Shown here in pieces: positions 43,801 to 54,776 of a stretch of 64,000 nt of DNA. The position numbers and the translations under genes are program-made. Source of the DNA: Oegoconia quadripuncta (lineage: Eukaryota; Arthropoda; Insecta; Lepidoptera; Autostichidae); contig OX438744.1 of NCBI GenBank assembly GCA_949316235.1, positions 3,286,001 through 3,350,000 of the forward strand. The letters are read 5' to 3'. A model generated the notes under the pieces. It was not told where the DNA came from and did no database searches. It worked only from the letters and a program-made list of their open reading frames with translations. How positions within the stretch are numbered: the stretch's first letter is position 1; the number at the start of each line of letters is the position of its first letter.

Positions 43801-46800
43801 ATGTCGGAATACGATGTAGAACAAGTTATAAAATCAATTTTTGATACTCAAGATTCAAGCTGGAAACCATCTGATAAGATACCCCTTGTGATCAAAGAAA
43901 TTGAGGAACTGAAGTCAGACATGAAAGCATTTTTGACCAATAGTAATTATGATATAGCAGCTATATTGAACGAGAGCAAAGAGCTCTGCGAAGAAAGCAC
44001 AGCTTTAGTTGATGAGATGGTTTCATGCAAGCAGGAAATAGAAGAAGAGACAATGGCCAAAATACTCAAATCTATAGAGAACCATGATATCATCTCCAAA
44101 GAACTGGATTGTGTAAATTTTTCCATTAACATAGTTTATGATGTTGTACAATGTGGGAAGTATGTGAAAGAGTTTGATGATGGACGGGAGGCACAAAGTT
44201 TCACCCGTGCTGTGGAGGCAGTTTACGACTTACTGCTATATATAGAACTACCTGCTGAGGGCTTCCAACAGTTAGACCTCTATGCAAATACCAAAAATAC
44301 TGCTCAATTGATCCTAGATAGCTTGCAGCATGACTTGTATACAGAGTGGGAAAGAATGGTAACTTGGAATGTTATAGTTAGTACAAGAAAAACGGTGGTC
44401 ACTATAACTTTAAATTTGGATGAGTCATTGATTGTCATTGATGTCTTGAATGCATTAGACAAAAGTAAGAAACTTGCTGAAAAAGTGACTGAATTTTCAC
44501 AGTTTCTCATGAAGGAAGTAATTAATCCAATAATACACGATGACTGCACAGTGTTTAATGAAACTGAGGAGCTTATGACTGTTACAATAACACACAAGCA
44601 GGACTACCAACCTCCATATGATGCCGTTATAGCAAACCTGAGGCTGTTGTTCCATTATTTAAGTAACAAGTTAAACGTAGAATATAACAGGAACTATACT
44701 ATTATGAGGATGATAGGGAAGGAAATTAGTGCGGAGTTCAGTGATGTACTTGTTAAAGATTGTTTAATTGACACTATACCAAATAATATAAATGAACTGC
44801 AAACTTATGGCAGAATCACTTCAGAAATTGAAGATTTTCAGCATTTCTTAGCTCTAGTCAAAATATTTCCTGATGATAAATTTTCCATCCTTTATTATGT
44901 AGATAATATTGATGTTCTATTTGCCAGTAAGTCTAGTCAATACTTTTTGGACACAGCTCGTTCCATTATGTTCAAAGATTTAAGTGTGACCATGTCTATT
45001 GGTATTGCAAGTATACCAGAGGAATCTGAAGCATCAACAAGTGGCCCTAAAGATGAGAACACTGAAGAAGCTTTGAAAATTCTAGATAAAACTATTCCAA
45101 AAAGCTTATTCTTCTTTCCAAGATGCATGATATCCAAAAGTGCCCAAGAATTATTGGACTTGGTGTATGTCATGATGGAGCAGGCAGTTCAGTGCTCTGA
45201 TGTAGTTTGCAAGAAGCTGTACAACGCCACAAGACTTGTCTTTGAGCTGTATGATGCAGTTGTTCCTTATCACCATGAGACCTATTTGCAGACCATACCT
45301 CAGTATGTTGGTAAGTTGATTTGTTGTTAAAATCACGTCTGACTAAAAATATGTTCCTGAAAAATGTGACCTAATAGTGAATCCTGCCTGCACAACTAGG
45401 GCAAGCAATTTGTGCCTTAACAGCGACAGTGCCATTGGTGTGAGGCTCATAATATTGACTTGTTAACATACTCAAAGTGATTATTAGGGTAAATGCTCTC
45501 ATTAAAGCAATACCAAAGTTACCTATATCTGTAGAGGGGTTTTCAGCCCTCTCGCCGAAAACTGTTTGCCAGATTTTCACTTGCCAACTAACATTTCGCA
45601 GAATTTTATTTCGTCGAATAATCATTTGCCAACTTATCATATAATTTTGTTTTATTTCCCAACCTCATAGTTACCAACTGTATGTTTGGTCTGCTTTTCA
45701 TAATGACACTTTTTAAAATGCCAACTTTCAAGTAGCAGAATGTTTTAGTTTGCGTAATATTCCTTCAGTTGTTTGAATTAAATAGGGTTTCATTTCTCTA
45801 TGTATACATGTCAACCTAACAGAAGGGCATACCTTCCAACCTAACCAACAGATGTCGGGGTGCCCCGAACTCCCGTGCTCGCTACGCTCGCACCTGCACA
45901 TTTTGTATAGCACTTACCTACATTCATCTAATTTGTCGTTATAATTTTTTAAGAGACAGTTTAGATCATTCAGTATGAAAAGGGAACTGTTACACTGACA
46001 AAACGTCATTCATCTAATAGTTGTGTGGCCTAGTGAAATGTCCCAAACGTTTTGTGTCATCATAATGATCAGCTTAACAATAATTCTACCAAATGAAACG
46101 TTGTCATATAAAAATTTGCTAATTGATAATTGTCAAAGTGTTTGGTGTAGTGGTTAGAAACTCTGACTGTTATACCAAAAGGTCGCGGGTTCGAATCCCG
46201 CTAGGGGCATATGTTTGTATGATGAATAAAGATTATTGTGTACCCAAGCTATGGATGTTGTCATTTATACTATGTGTATTAATTTACAAAAAAAAACCAT
46301 ATTACAAGCCTAGTTACTTAGTGTGGAACTAGATGGCGTTGTGTGTATGTGCAAGATATTTATTATTATTATTAATTATAGTATATGACCCACAGTCAGA
46401 CCGCCTAACTTTATTGCTTTGGTAATTGTTATCGTTTATGATGTCAATGCACTGTCCGTCCTTGTCATTTCGTAACGCAATGACAAGGACAGACAGTGCA
46501 TTGCTATCGCTATAGCTTTGAGTTAGGTGGTAGAACCCCAGACGTATCTTTTATTTGCAGGTTGTCAAGTTTGATTTGAAAGTGTTTCCATGTTTCTATC
46601 TGTAATACTCATCATACATAAGTATATCTAGTCTACTTAATGTTATACTGTGCTAAATATGAGAGTAATAACTAATGCACACAGCCATACAAACTAACTA
46701 TCTATCTAATCTGTGGTAATACTGTATGCTACTATGTGTAAATGGTAACTAAAACATTCGCCTTAAGTAATTTGTATCAATAAGATGAATAGACCAAGTA

Positions 46801-49800
46801 ATCTAGAATTTCTACTGAAGTAATATAATAGTGAAACAGGGTATATATTGCGATGCATAATTTTTTAAAGTGCTAAAACTATGCCTAAAAATGTTTTGCA
46901 CATTTATTGTTCTAATATTTTGCCCATTAATATTTGCCCTTATTTTTTGGGCTGTATTTTATCTCCCTAAATTAATCATTAGCCCAAACAACTCATAATT
47001 CCAACCATTTCAAATCCTTAACTTATGATTCATACAAGTACATGTTAAGTTGAAGTAATATTTTCAACATAACATGGAGGGCTATGCCAATCGTTTTTAG
47101 GAGATTGCTTTGTTTGTATACACTATAATGTACAACATGAATGAAGTGACAATTCACATTTAATATTAGTGATTGCAAATTTAGGGTTTTATATTTTTAT
47201 AGTGTTTTAGGAACATCAGTTAGGGTAAACAATAATTGAGCTTAACAATTTTAGGCCAATGATGTTTCCCAAATGAAATTAGGACAATGATTTAGGCAAA
47301 TCAATAGTAACACAGTGATAAGCAAATCATCAATAAAAATTAAATTCTTTGCTAAAATTCTAGCCGCCTGGCTAGCTACCACCATCTTATCTAAATCTGC
47401 TGCCAAACAGCAATGTTAATAGCACAGTCCCCCAAATGTGTTGGGGTTTCCGGGTCAGTACGCTTCCACCTTCGACCTCATCTTCACTTAACATCAGGTG
47501 TGATTGAGGTCAAGTATGTACCCGTCGTGCATAAAAAAAAATCTAATGTTTGAATAATAATATGCAAGGCTTGTAACACAAAAAAAGTTAAATTCAATAT
47601 ATTTATTGCATTTCCGTACCAGAGATGTTCCTCTTCAGAAACAAATTATCAATGGCCTTGGTGTCCGAAGGGTGAATCAAGGGATTTACTTTATTGTTGC
47701 TTCAGTGGGAATGATTTAAGACTTTCCTAATTATGTTATTACATAAATAATTATTATCACTGACTTTCCAGCTCTGTTCCACAACAACTGTATGTACCTA
47801 GCGCACAACCTGCTGACCTTCGGGGATAAGTGGCTGATCCTCATGGAGGGTCGGGAGCCAGATTATGCGATCAACTTTGTGGACCTAGTGCAGAAGCTCA
47901 GGGAGCTGGGGTACAAGCACCTGACTATGCACATGCAGCAACAAAGGAAACAGATTCTGGATAATATACGCTCTTCAGGTTTGTTGAAATAAGGAAATAT
48001 TGCATCTTTTTTTAAATTCTTTTCTAACTCATGTTGATTTGAAACTTTGCAAATATGAGCAATTCTGATCACAGAAAAAAGGCTGGGAGTAAAGTCTCTC
48101 AATTCAAATAATAATAATGACCCAAACAATTTCCATTCCATATTGAGATTCTATTACCATTGTGACAAATTAGCAATTCAGCAATTCAGCAATTCAGCAA
48201 AAACTGTAGTTCATTGTCATTATGATGTCGATAGTAATGTTAAGGAAACGTCACTGTTTTTAATGTTAAACAATAACTGTAGTTTTATTAAATAATCGTG
48301 ATTATGGTTATTATATACTGACATAAGGAAGTGAAACGTGATCGCTCAGTATGGGCCTAAGCAAGAATAGGAAGTTCAAGGTCACCCAGGGCATTGGAGA
48401 GAGCTATGCCCGAAGTCTCCCTGCGGGATCAAATCAGAAATGAGGACATCCGCAGGAGAACCAAGGTGACCGATATAGCCCGAAGAATTGCTTAACTTAG
48501 GTGGCAGTGGCCGTGGCACATCGCTCGTAGGGCCGACGGTCGTTGGAGCGGGGCTCGAGTGGCGACCACGCACCGGAAGACGCAGCGTCCCCCCGAGCCC
48601 TCACGAGGTGGACCGACGATTTGGTAAAGATCTCGGAAAGATGCTGGATGCGGACAGTGTAGGACCGATCGTTGTGGAGATTTTGGGGGAGGCCTTTGTC
48701 CAGCAGTGGACGTCTTTCGGCTGATATATTTTTTTTTTTTTTTTTTTAAATAAATATTTCGGACACTTGCACCAATCATCTAGTCCCAAACTAAGCAAAG
48801 CTTGTGCTATGGATACTAGATAACGGATAAACATACATAAATATTTATATAAACATCCATGACTCAGGAATAAATGTTCATATTCATCACACAAACATTT
48901 ACCCGTCGCGAGATTCGAACCCGCAACCGTTGGTTTCGCTGACAGGGTCACTATCCACTACACCAATCGGTCGTCATTTATTTAAATTGTTTCTTTTGTT
49001 GTTGTTGTTGTTGTGTTGGGGTTTCCGGGTCAGTACGCTTCCATCTTCGACCTCATCTTCACTTAACATCAGGTGTGATTGAGGTCAAGTACCAACCCGT
49101 TATGCATTAAAAAAAAAAAAAAAAAAAACTTTTTTTTTTAAATAGCAAGATTTTAGAGGAGCATTCTTGTTCTTCTCAGGGGAAATCTCCTTTTTTGTTC
49201 GAAATGTGTTCGATTATATCTGAACAACTTAAAGAAATTCACCTCTTGACAATATGTTAAACCTCCAAGGCTCAATCTAATCAAAATAATGTTTACAAAA
49301 CAGGAAGGAGAAAAATTTAGGGCGGGGAGAGTACAATCTTTTTTAGTTTCATGGGAGTATGTGTTTAGTACTTAGTTTCGATGGTGGTAGGTATTTAGAA
49401 CCTGCGACGCAAAAAAGGAAGAAGGCTGTCGGTCTGTCTGTGGTCCTGCTCCAAAGCGCTTGGAGTAATTTGAAAACGGTTTTTTTTTTAAATTTTCGAA
49501 AGGTGGTATATGAAAAATTGTTCTTAGTTATGTTTGATGAAAATCAGTTAAGCCGTTCGGAAGATATTTACTTTTAAAACGTGAAGCTATAATTATTGCC
49601 TTTTTAGGGGTTTTCTTAATTTTTTATTGATGTTATTAATTAGTATCAACATCAGAAATTAAAACAAAAATGAAATTTTAATTTTCTTAATCTGTTTACA
49701 ATTTATTATGTTGCAGACTTAAATTGCATAGTGGCGAAGGACTCGCTTGGCGAGAATGCAGAGGTGGCTATCCGGCAATGCCTCAGACAACTGCATCTGC

Positions 49801-52800
49801 TGAAGAACGTATGGATCGGGGTCTTCCCTTCTAACGTCTTCATCAGGTCCTCTCATTTTAACGTTTAAGAAAATAATGGAAAAATAGTCAATTCCGGGGG
49901 TCAATTTTTAACCGATTTTGATGATTGTTCTTTATTTGATGCTTTATCACCAGTGTGGTCCCATATTTGGTTAAGAGCTGATGATGCACTTACTGAAGTC
50001 GATAGTTTTAACAATTTTCGGCGGCTCAATTATCTTTCATAATGTAAGCCTTAGTCTTTAGCAGTCTAAGGCCCGTATTAATAAAACATTCTCAAGATTG
50101 AGAACAGTCTTGTGATCGGCCTCAAGTAAACGTGTTGATTAATAAACCTAACTTGAGACCTGAAATGCAAGTGGATACTCAAGCAGGTTCACTTGAGAGG
50201 TGAGCCGAGTTTCACGTATTAATAAACGAAACTCAAGACTTTTTTTTTTTTTTATGATTGACTGGATTCGCGTTTGACCACCTGATGGAAAGTGACGATT
50301 GTGGTCGGAGATGAAGCACGCGATCTCAGTAAATGCCTATTCACTCTGCTCTTGAAGATCCCAAGGTTGTAGGATTCAGGAAAGACTGACGCCGGAAGGG
50401 AGTTCCATGCCTTGGCTGTTCGGATGATGAATGAAGAATCGAACTTCTTAGTGCGAATGTTCGGTATATTAACTATCTATGGCGATGGCTGAGGCGAATA
50501 CTTGAGAAGTGATCTCAGCTGAGTAGACCTCAATATTGGTTTATAAATTAGCACGGCGCTTGAGATAGCATCAACTTCTTAAGACGCATCTCGGGTGACA
50601 CAGCCTCAATTGGTTTATTAAAACGGGCCCTATGGTACTCACTGCCGGCGGCGTCGTTGCTCAAATGTTACAATCTTCAAGCATAGCGTTAATAAATAAA
50701 AGGTATTTATTCACCACAAAGTTAATTTAACAAGTAATTAACAAGGAAAATAGGTTAACTGATTTGCAGGAGATTACTTGCTGCCACCAAGATGGGGTGA
50801 CTTTCAAATCATCCAATAGAATCCCTTCGGAAAACAATCATCATCATCAGCCCCTAAACATCTTCTGCAGGGATATAGGCCTTCTCTCGTATAATGGAGT
50901 ATTCGGAACTGTGATCGTGCGCGTCATCTTTGGCTCCATAAACGAATAGTTGAAATTATTTGGTTTGGGTTTGTGATTCGGAGGTCGCGGGTTCGATCCC
51001 CAGCGGGGCACATTGGGTTTGCGATTCGGAGCTCGCGGGTTCGATCCCCAGCGGGGTACATGATTAATTATTCGGTTTGGTTGGTGGTAGGGCATTTTAA
51101 ATGTCCGCCTGGCTAGCTACCACCATCTTATCTAAATCTGCCGCCAAGCAGCAATGTTAATATAGCATTGTTGTGTTCCGGTTGTCAGAAATAAGATAGC
51201 CAGTCCCCCAAATGTGTTGGGGTTTCCGGGTCAGTACGCTTCCACCTTCGACCTCATCTTCACTTAACATCAGGTGTGATTGAGGTCAAGCATCAACCCG
51301 TTGTGCATAAAAAAAATCTTTAAAAATAATCCGTTTGATCTAGGAGCACAAAATGAATGTTTTTCTCTTTCAGATTGATGTCGACGTTGGTGAACATGTT
51401 CGTGAACGAGCTGATCCACCGCGTGTGCACCGTTGAGGACATCTCCATTGAGATGGCGACGCAACTCACCGATATATACACGCTCGTCGTACAGAAGGCC
51501 CCACTGCTGTTCCAGGTATGCATTGTGTGACCCTGTGGAGGGCTACACCTCCATGGAAGACCGAATGCTTCGGTCTGGACACATGCCACTTAACAAATTT
51601 GGCTTCCTAATGAGAAAAACCAGCTCTCCAAATTGTAAGGTGTGTGGGACTGTGGAGGATGTTCAACACTTGCTAGTGGAGTGTGTCCGGTACGAGCAAT
51701 CTAGAAGGGCACTGATGAGTGAACTTCAACTGAACGGATTTGATGTAGGAGTGTTTCACACTATTCTGTCTCTACCAAACTCAAAAAGAGCCAGGAAGTT
51801 ACTCAGTTTAGTGAACTCATCGATGTCTCGTTAAGTGTAGCCATTAGTTAAAGGGTACAATGGGACTGCCATACAAAATTTGTAAAAACTTTAGATTAAA
51901 AAAACATCTCCATAGAATGTAATATTTAAGTGTTTCGACATTCATTCAAATATTACACATAAACAAGATAATAAAATAAAAGTATATAAGTTTTTAAAAA
52001 AACCAAAATACCCGACACTGCACATTTTTGTATATTGCGAGAGCTGTGTTCGGTATTTTACCATAAAAATATCCTATGACACTGGGGATTAAGAGAATCT
52101 AACGACACCTCGGACTTCGTAATCGGTCAAGCCGTGTAGGCGACAGGAGCCTGAGGTGGTCTGGTAAAATTTAGTAGAGTACTTTCCAAAAATTGTATAG
52201 AAAATTAAATGGGAAAAATGCCATCGAATTTTTTTTTACGAAAATCCCATGATGTAGTTTTATTTTTCATCACAATCGAACCCGAGACTCCTTGAGTAAT
52301 TTGAGTACTTTTCGCTATTCCTCATAGTTTCGGATTTGGCCATCCACGTCGCCTTGAAAAATTCACCCTGCATACTACTACTACCAATTTTACAAAATAA
52401 GAGCACCTAATAATCTAACTTGAACAACTAATCTAAAGAACCTGTGTCGCCTTATTCAGTATAGAACAGTATAGAACGATTATATAAAGACTGGCGCCAT
52501 CTATCGGCGAACCCGTGAACCCACTACTAATCAATTTATTCACTTCAATAGGTACAAGTGTACATTCTCACGGGTTCCAGGACAATCCGATAGATGGCGC
52601 AAATCTAAATGTATATATACTGGCGCGCGGCCAGTTTTTCGCTCTCTTCCAATCGGTGCAACATCCAATAATAAACTCTCGATCAGACCATAGCTGCGTT
52701 TATCTTCTCCCAACACGCCTCATCACTTAGTTTAGAAGGTAGCACAGTTCGGCACGTGTGGGAGAGAGCCCTACATGCTGGCAGCATTACCTTGATGAAT

Positions 52801-53191
52801 AGTAATGCTTAATCTTTGAGCGAGATAAGTGCCGGCTCTTGGGTCGCCCGAGACATCGACCGGTCTGGTTGCCAGCTCATTATAAAAAGATAGAGCTGCG
52901 ATATGTCTTTTTAATTAACTTCGCAGTTAGTGCCAAATTTCGAAACACCTAATACAGTAATTCCTTCCATTCTAGAACACATCCGAAATATACACGCATG
53001 TGACAACCTGGACCAAGCTCCAACAGCTGATCTTCATCCTGGGCGGGTCGCTGAAGGACATCGAGTCCCAGTGGGGCGACGGGGCGGGCCCCCTGGCGGA
53101 TCACTTCAACAGCGCAGAGCTTCGCGGATTGGTGCGCGCGCTGTTCCAAAACACACAGTTCCGCGCAGCTCTACTGGCTAAGATCAAATAA
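43801..53191 (+). CDS. Zw10: Zw10 kinetochore / ER-tethering protein, 5 coding exons, 734 aa
   Basis: Zw10 is a subunit of the RZZ (Rod-Zw10-Zwilch) complex, which loads dynein and spindle-checkpoint proteins at kinetochores. It also belongs to the NRZ/Dsl1 tether for Golgi-to-ER vesicles. Exons are 43801-45310, 47772-47978, 49717-49846, 51374-51515 and 52976-53191. All use GT-AG and phases close to 734 codons plus TAA (fly 721, human 779). The large first exon holds the helical N-terminal half (charged coiled coil at about 25-110) and FFFPRCMISKSAQELLDL. Later exons give HNNCMYLAHNLLTFG, VFIRLMSTLVNMFVNEL...VEDIS and the strongly conserved end LFQNTQFRAALLAKIK. The ATG has A at -3 and begins 1 nt after the upstream POLR1D-like stop. 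No separate promoter is evident. Introns carry SINEs, a MITE and two retrotransposon fragments, one starting within about 20 nt of the fourth donor. Confidence 0.96.
46139..46365 (+). mobile_element. SINE family B, full length
   Basis: Well-preserved head (GTGTAGTGGTTAGAAACTCT, GGGTTCGAATCCCGC) and tail. Confidence 0.87.
46400..46545. mobile_element. Inverted-repeat MITE-like element
   Basis: Outer arms CCGCCTAACTTTATTGCT and AGCTTTGAGTTAGGTGGT are imperfect inverses. Inner arms CAATGCACTGTCCGTCCTTG and CAAGGACAGACAGTGCATTG are nearly perfect inverses around a short loop. Confidence 0.7.
47363..47541 (+). mobile_element. SINE family A, truncated and internally deleted
   Basis: Starts at GCCGCCTGGCTAGCTACC and lacks the TTGTGTTCCGGTTGTCAG segment; A tail present. 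Confidence 0.82.
48403..48724 (+). pseudogene. Non-LTR retrotransposon (RTE-like) C-terminal remnant
   Basis: Reads AMPEVSLRDQIRNEDIRRRT and KVTDIA, then a stop codon and a frameshift, then LEWRPRTGRRSVPPSP and finally GEAFVQQWTSFG plus stop. This is the widespread C-terminal text of RTE-like lepidopteran retrotransposon polyproteins. A T-rich run follows. Inactive, in Zw10 intron 2. Confidence 0.78.
48756..48975 (-). mobile_element. SINE family C, intact copy
   Basis: Minus-strand copy with TCTAGTCCCAAACTAAGCAA, GATAACGGATAAACATACAT and a tRNA-like head (GAGATTCGAACCCGCAACC ... CACTACACCAATCGG). Confidence 0.8.
49013..49129 (+). mobile_element. SINE family A, 3' third only
   Basis: Begins TGTTGGGGTTTCCGGGTCAG next to a (GTT)n run and ends in about 20 A residues. 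Confidence 0.8.
50070..50629. mobile_element. MITE family D carrying a nested insertion
   Basis: Both termini fit family D (GGCCCGTATTAATAAA ... TTTATTAAAACGGGCC). About 250 bp (50241-50490) starting with a T-run interrupts the centre just after ACTCAAGAC. The inserted text (TTTGACCACCTGATGGAAAG ... TTCCATGCCTTGGCTGTTCG) is a separate minus-strand retroposon. Confidence 0.75.
50961..51316 (+). mobile_element. SINE family A with duplicated tRNA-like half
   Basis: Two successive segments, about 50967-51011 and 51012-51060, each contain GCGGGTTCGATCCCCAGCGG before a normal body and A tail. It ends 57 bp before Zw10 exon 4. Confidence 0.82.
51531..51834 (+). pseudogene. Non-LTR retrotransposon ORF2 C-terminal fragment
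   Basis: One uninterrupted frame to a stop: MEDRMLRSGHMPLNKFG, then a zinc-knuckle-like CKVCGTVEDVQHLLVEC, then the tail. This C-x2-C...H-x4-C arrangement is the usual C-terminal motif of jockey-type ORF2 proteins. It starts about 15 bp after the Zw10 exon 4 donor (51516). It lacks reverse transcriptase, so it is a truncated insertion. Confidence 0.75.
51838..52975. other. Zw10 intron 4, remainder
   Basis: No exon seen. An inverted pair GCGCCATCTATCGG / CCGATAGATGGCGC lies at 52495 and 52589; otherwise undistinguished DNA. Confidence 0.45.
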
Positions 53192-53192
53192 A
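53187..53192 (+). terminator. AATAAA overlapping the Zw10 stop codon
   Basis: The stop codon TAA is embedded in AATAAA. A further ATAAAA and a duplicated T-rich block follow downstream, so the real cleavage site is uncertain. Confidence 0.3.
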
Positions 53193-53213
53193 TACTCTTA
53201 TATATTCATAATT

Positions 53214-53465
53214 ATCATAAAAGATTTCCTATTCCTGAAGTCTTTGTTCATAATATGTGTCTGAATTAAATGGTGTTGAATGGTTTATGTGTTTTATTTA
53301 TAAGTAGATAGAATAGCTATGCACTATGCAACTTACTAAATGTAATAGAATATAAATTTTTTCGACTTAGGAATAAAAGATTTCCCATTTACTGAAGTCT
53401 TTGTTCATAATATGTGTCTGAATTAAATGATGTTGAATGTGGTTTATGTGTTTTATTTATAATCA
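53214..53465. repeat. Duplicated segment downstream of Zw10
   Basis: GAAGTCTTTGTTCATAATAT with flanks of about 90 bp occurs twice, about 155 bp apart, with few differences. It probably represents a duplicated 3' end of Zw10. Confidence 0.75.
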
Positions 53466-53856
53466 GATATGTAATACACAAACAAGTGTGTATCTGTACA
53501 TAGTGGTTTTTAGTACCGTACCTTGCATGGAAAGATTTTTAATGGTAATCATTAAATTATGGCTAAAATGATAATCGATTACGAATCGATTATTGTTCAC
53601 TTGTTTTTGAAACTTTTATTTGAAAGCACCTTTATTTCTTTACATAAAAGGTTATTTAGTAAGCAGATATTCTAGTAGTTTTCGAGTTAATTTGAAAAAT
53701 TCTTTTAATATTACTATATTCATCATTCATTCATCCTATCGTCCACTGCTGAACATAGTCCTCCCCCATAGAATTCCAGAGTGACCGTTGGAAGCGGCCT
53801 GCATCCATATTACTTTTTTGTATCCAAATGAATATTGGAAATAGTAGTTAAGTGTT

Positions 53857-54085
53857 GGTTGGTGGTACATATTAAATGTCCGCCTGGCTAGCTACCACCA
53901 TCTTATCTAAATCTGCCGCCAAACAGCAATGTTAATAGCATTGTTGTGTTCCGGTTGTCAGGGATAAGACAGCCAGTCTCCCAAATAAGATGGGGTTTCC
54001 GGGTCAGTACGCTACCACCTTCGGCCTCATCTTCACTTAACACAGGTGTGATTGATGTCAAGTGTACCCATTGTGCACAAAAAAA
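53857..54085 (+). mobile_element. SINE family A, 5'-truncated
   Basis: Starts GGTTGGTGGTACATATTAAA and ends in an A-rich tail. Confidence 0.85.
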
Positions 54086-54344
54086 GTTATTTTATTAATA
54101 GAAGTAAAGGAAAATAACATTCTTATTAACGAGGTAGGTACCTATTCTATTAAGAATTTACATAGTAGGTAGGTAAAACGGTAATGATTATATTCTCTTG
54201 GAGAGGTAATTTAATATTTTTTTTATAATTTTATACGAATGAGGGCACGATACGACGTTCATATTTTCTTTTACATGTTCAAAGTAATTGCGTGTCGTAC
54301 CAAAAGATTATCGAGAGGAAACAGAGACGTGATCATTAGGGCCG

Positions 54345-54480
54345 ATGCTGACTGACGTCGCGGCACGGTGTGGCACGGCAGTGTGTGCTGCGGCGGCAGT
54401 CCGAAGGACACTGTGGTATGACGCGGCATGCCGAAGCATACCGGAGCATGCCGCGTCACGTCGTGGCATCCCGCTGAAAG
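54345..54480. repeat. GC-rich patch with GCGGCATGCCG-type motifs
   Basis: Irregularly repeated GGCACGG, GCGGCATGCCGAAG and CATGCCGCGTC words, markedly GC-rich against AT-rich flanks. No gene is supported. Confidence 0.5.
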
Positions 54481-54776
54481 CCCAGTCACTCTAGCGTTAT
54501 TATGGTTTCAATAATTTTTTAAAATCAGTTACGTAATCGATCGTGAGAATCATAATCGATTATACCCATCATTGTCAAAGTGTCAACCAATAAGGCTTTA
54601 GTTCCTTCGCCTTACTTATTACAAGGAAGAAGAGAAAAACTTCTCTCTCAAATGTCAATCGATTGATCGGTAATCAGTCCTATCCTTCCTATCCCATTAT
54701 CTGAGTAATCTGTGGTCCTATCGGCCGGTCGAGTGATAGGTACTTGCTTCGCGTTCGCAAGGTTCGCTCGCGTTAT

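Larger units (their letters stand above)
45311..47771. other. Zw10 intron 1
   Basis: Contains SINE B (46139), an inverted-repeat element (46400-46545) and SINE A (47363); otherwise AT-rich with no coding signal. Confidence 0.5.
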
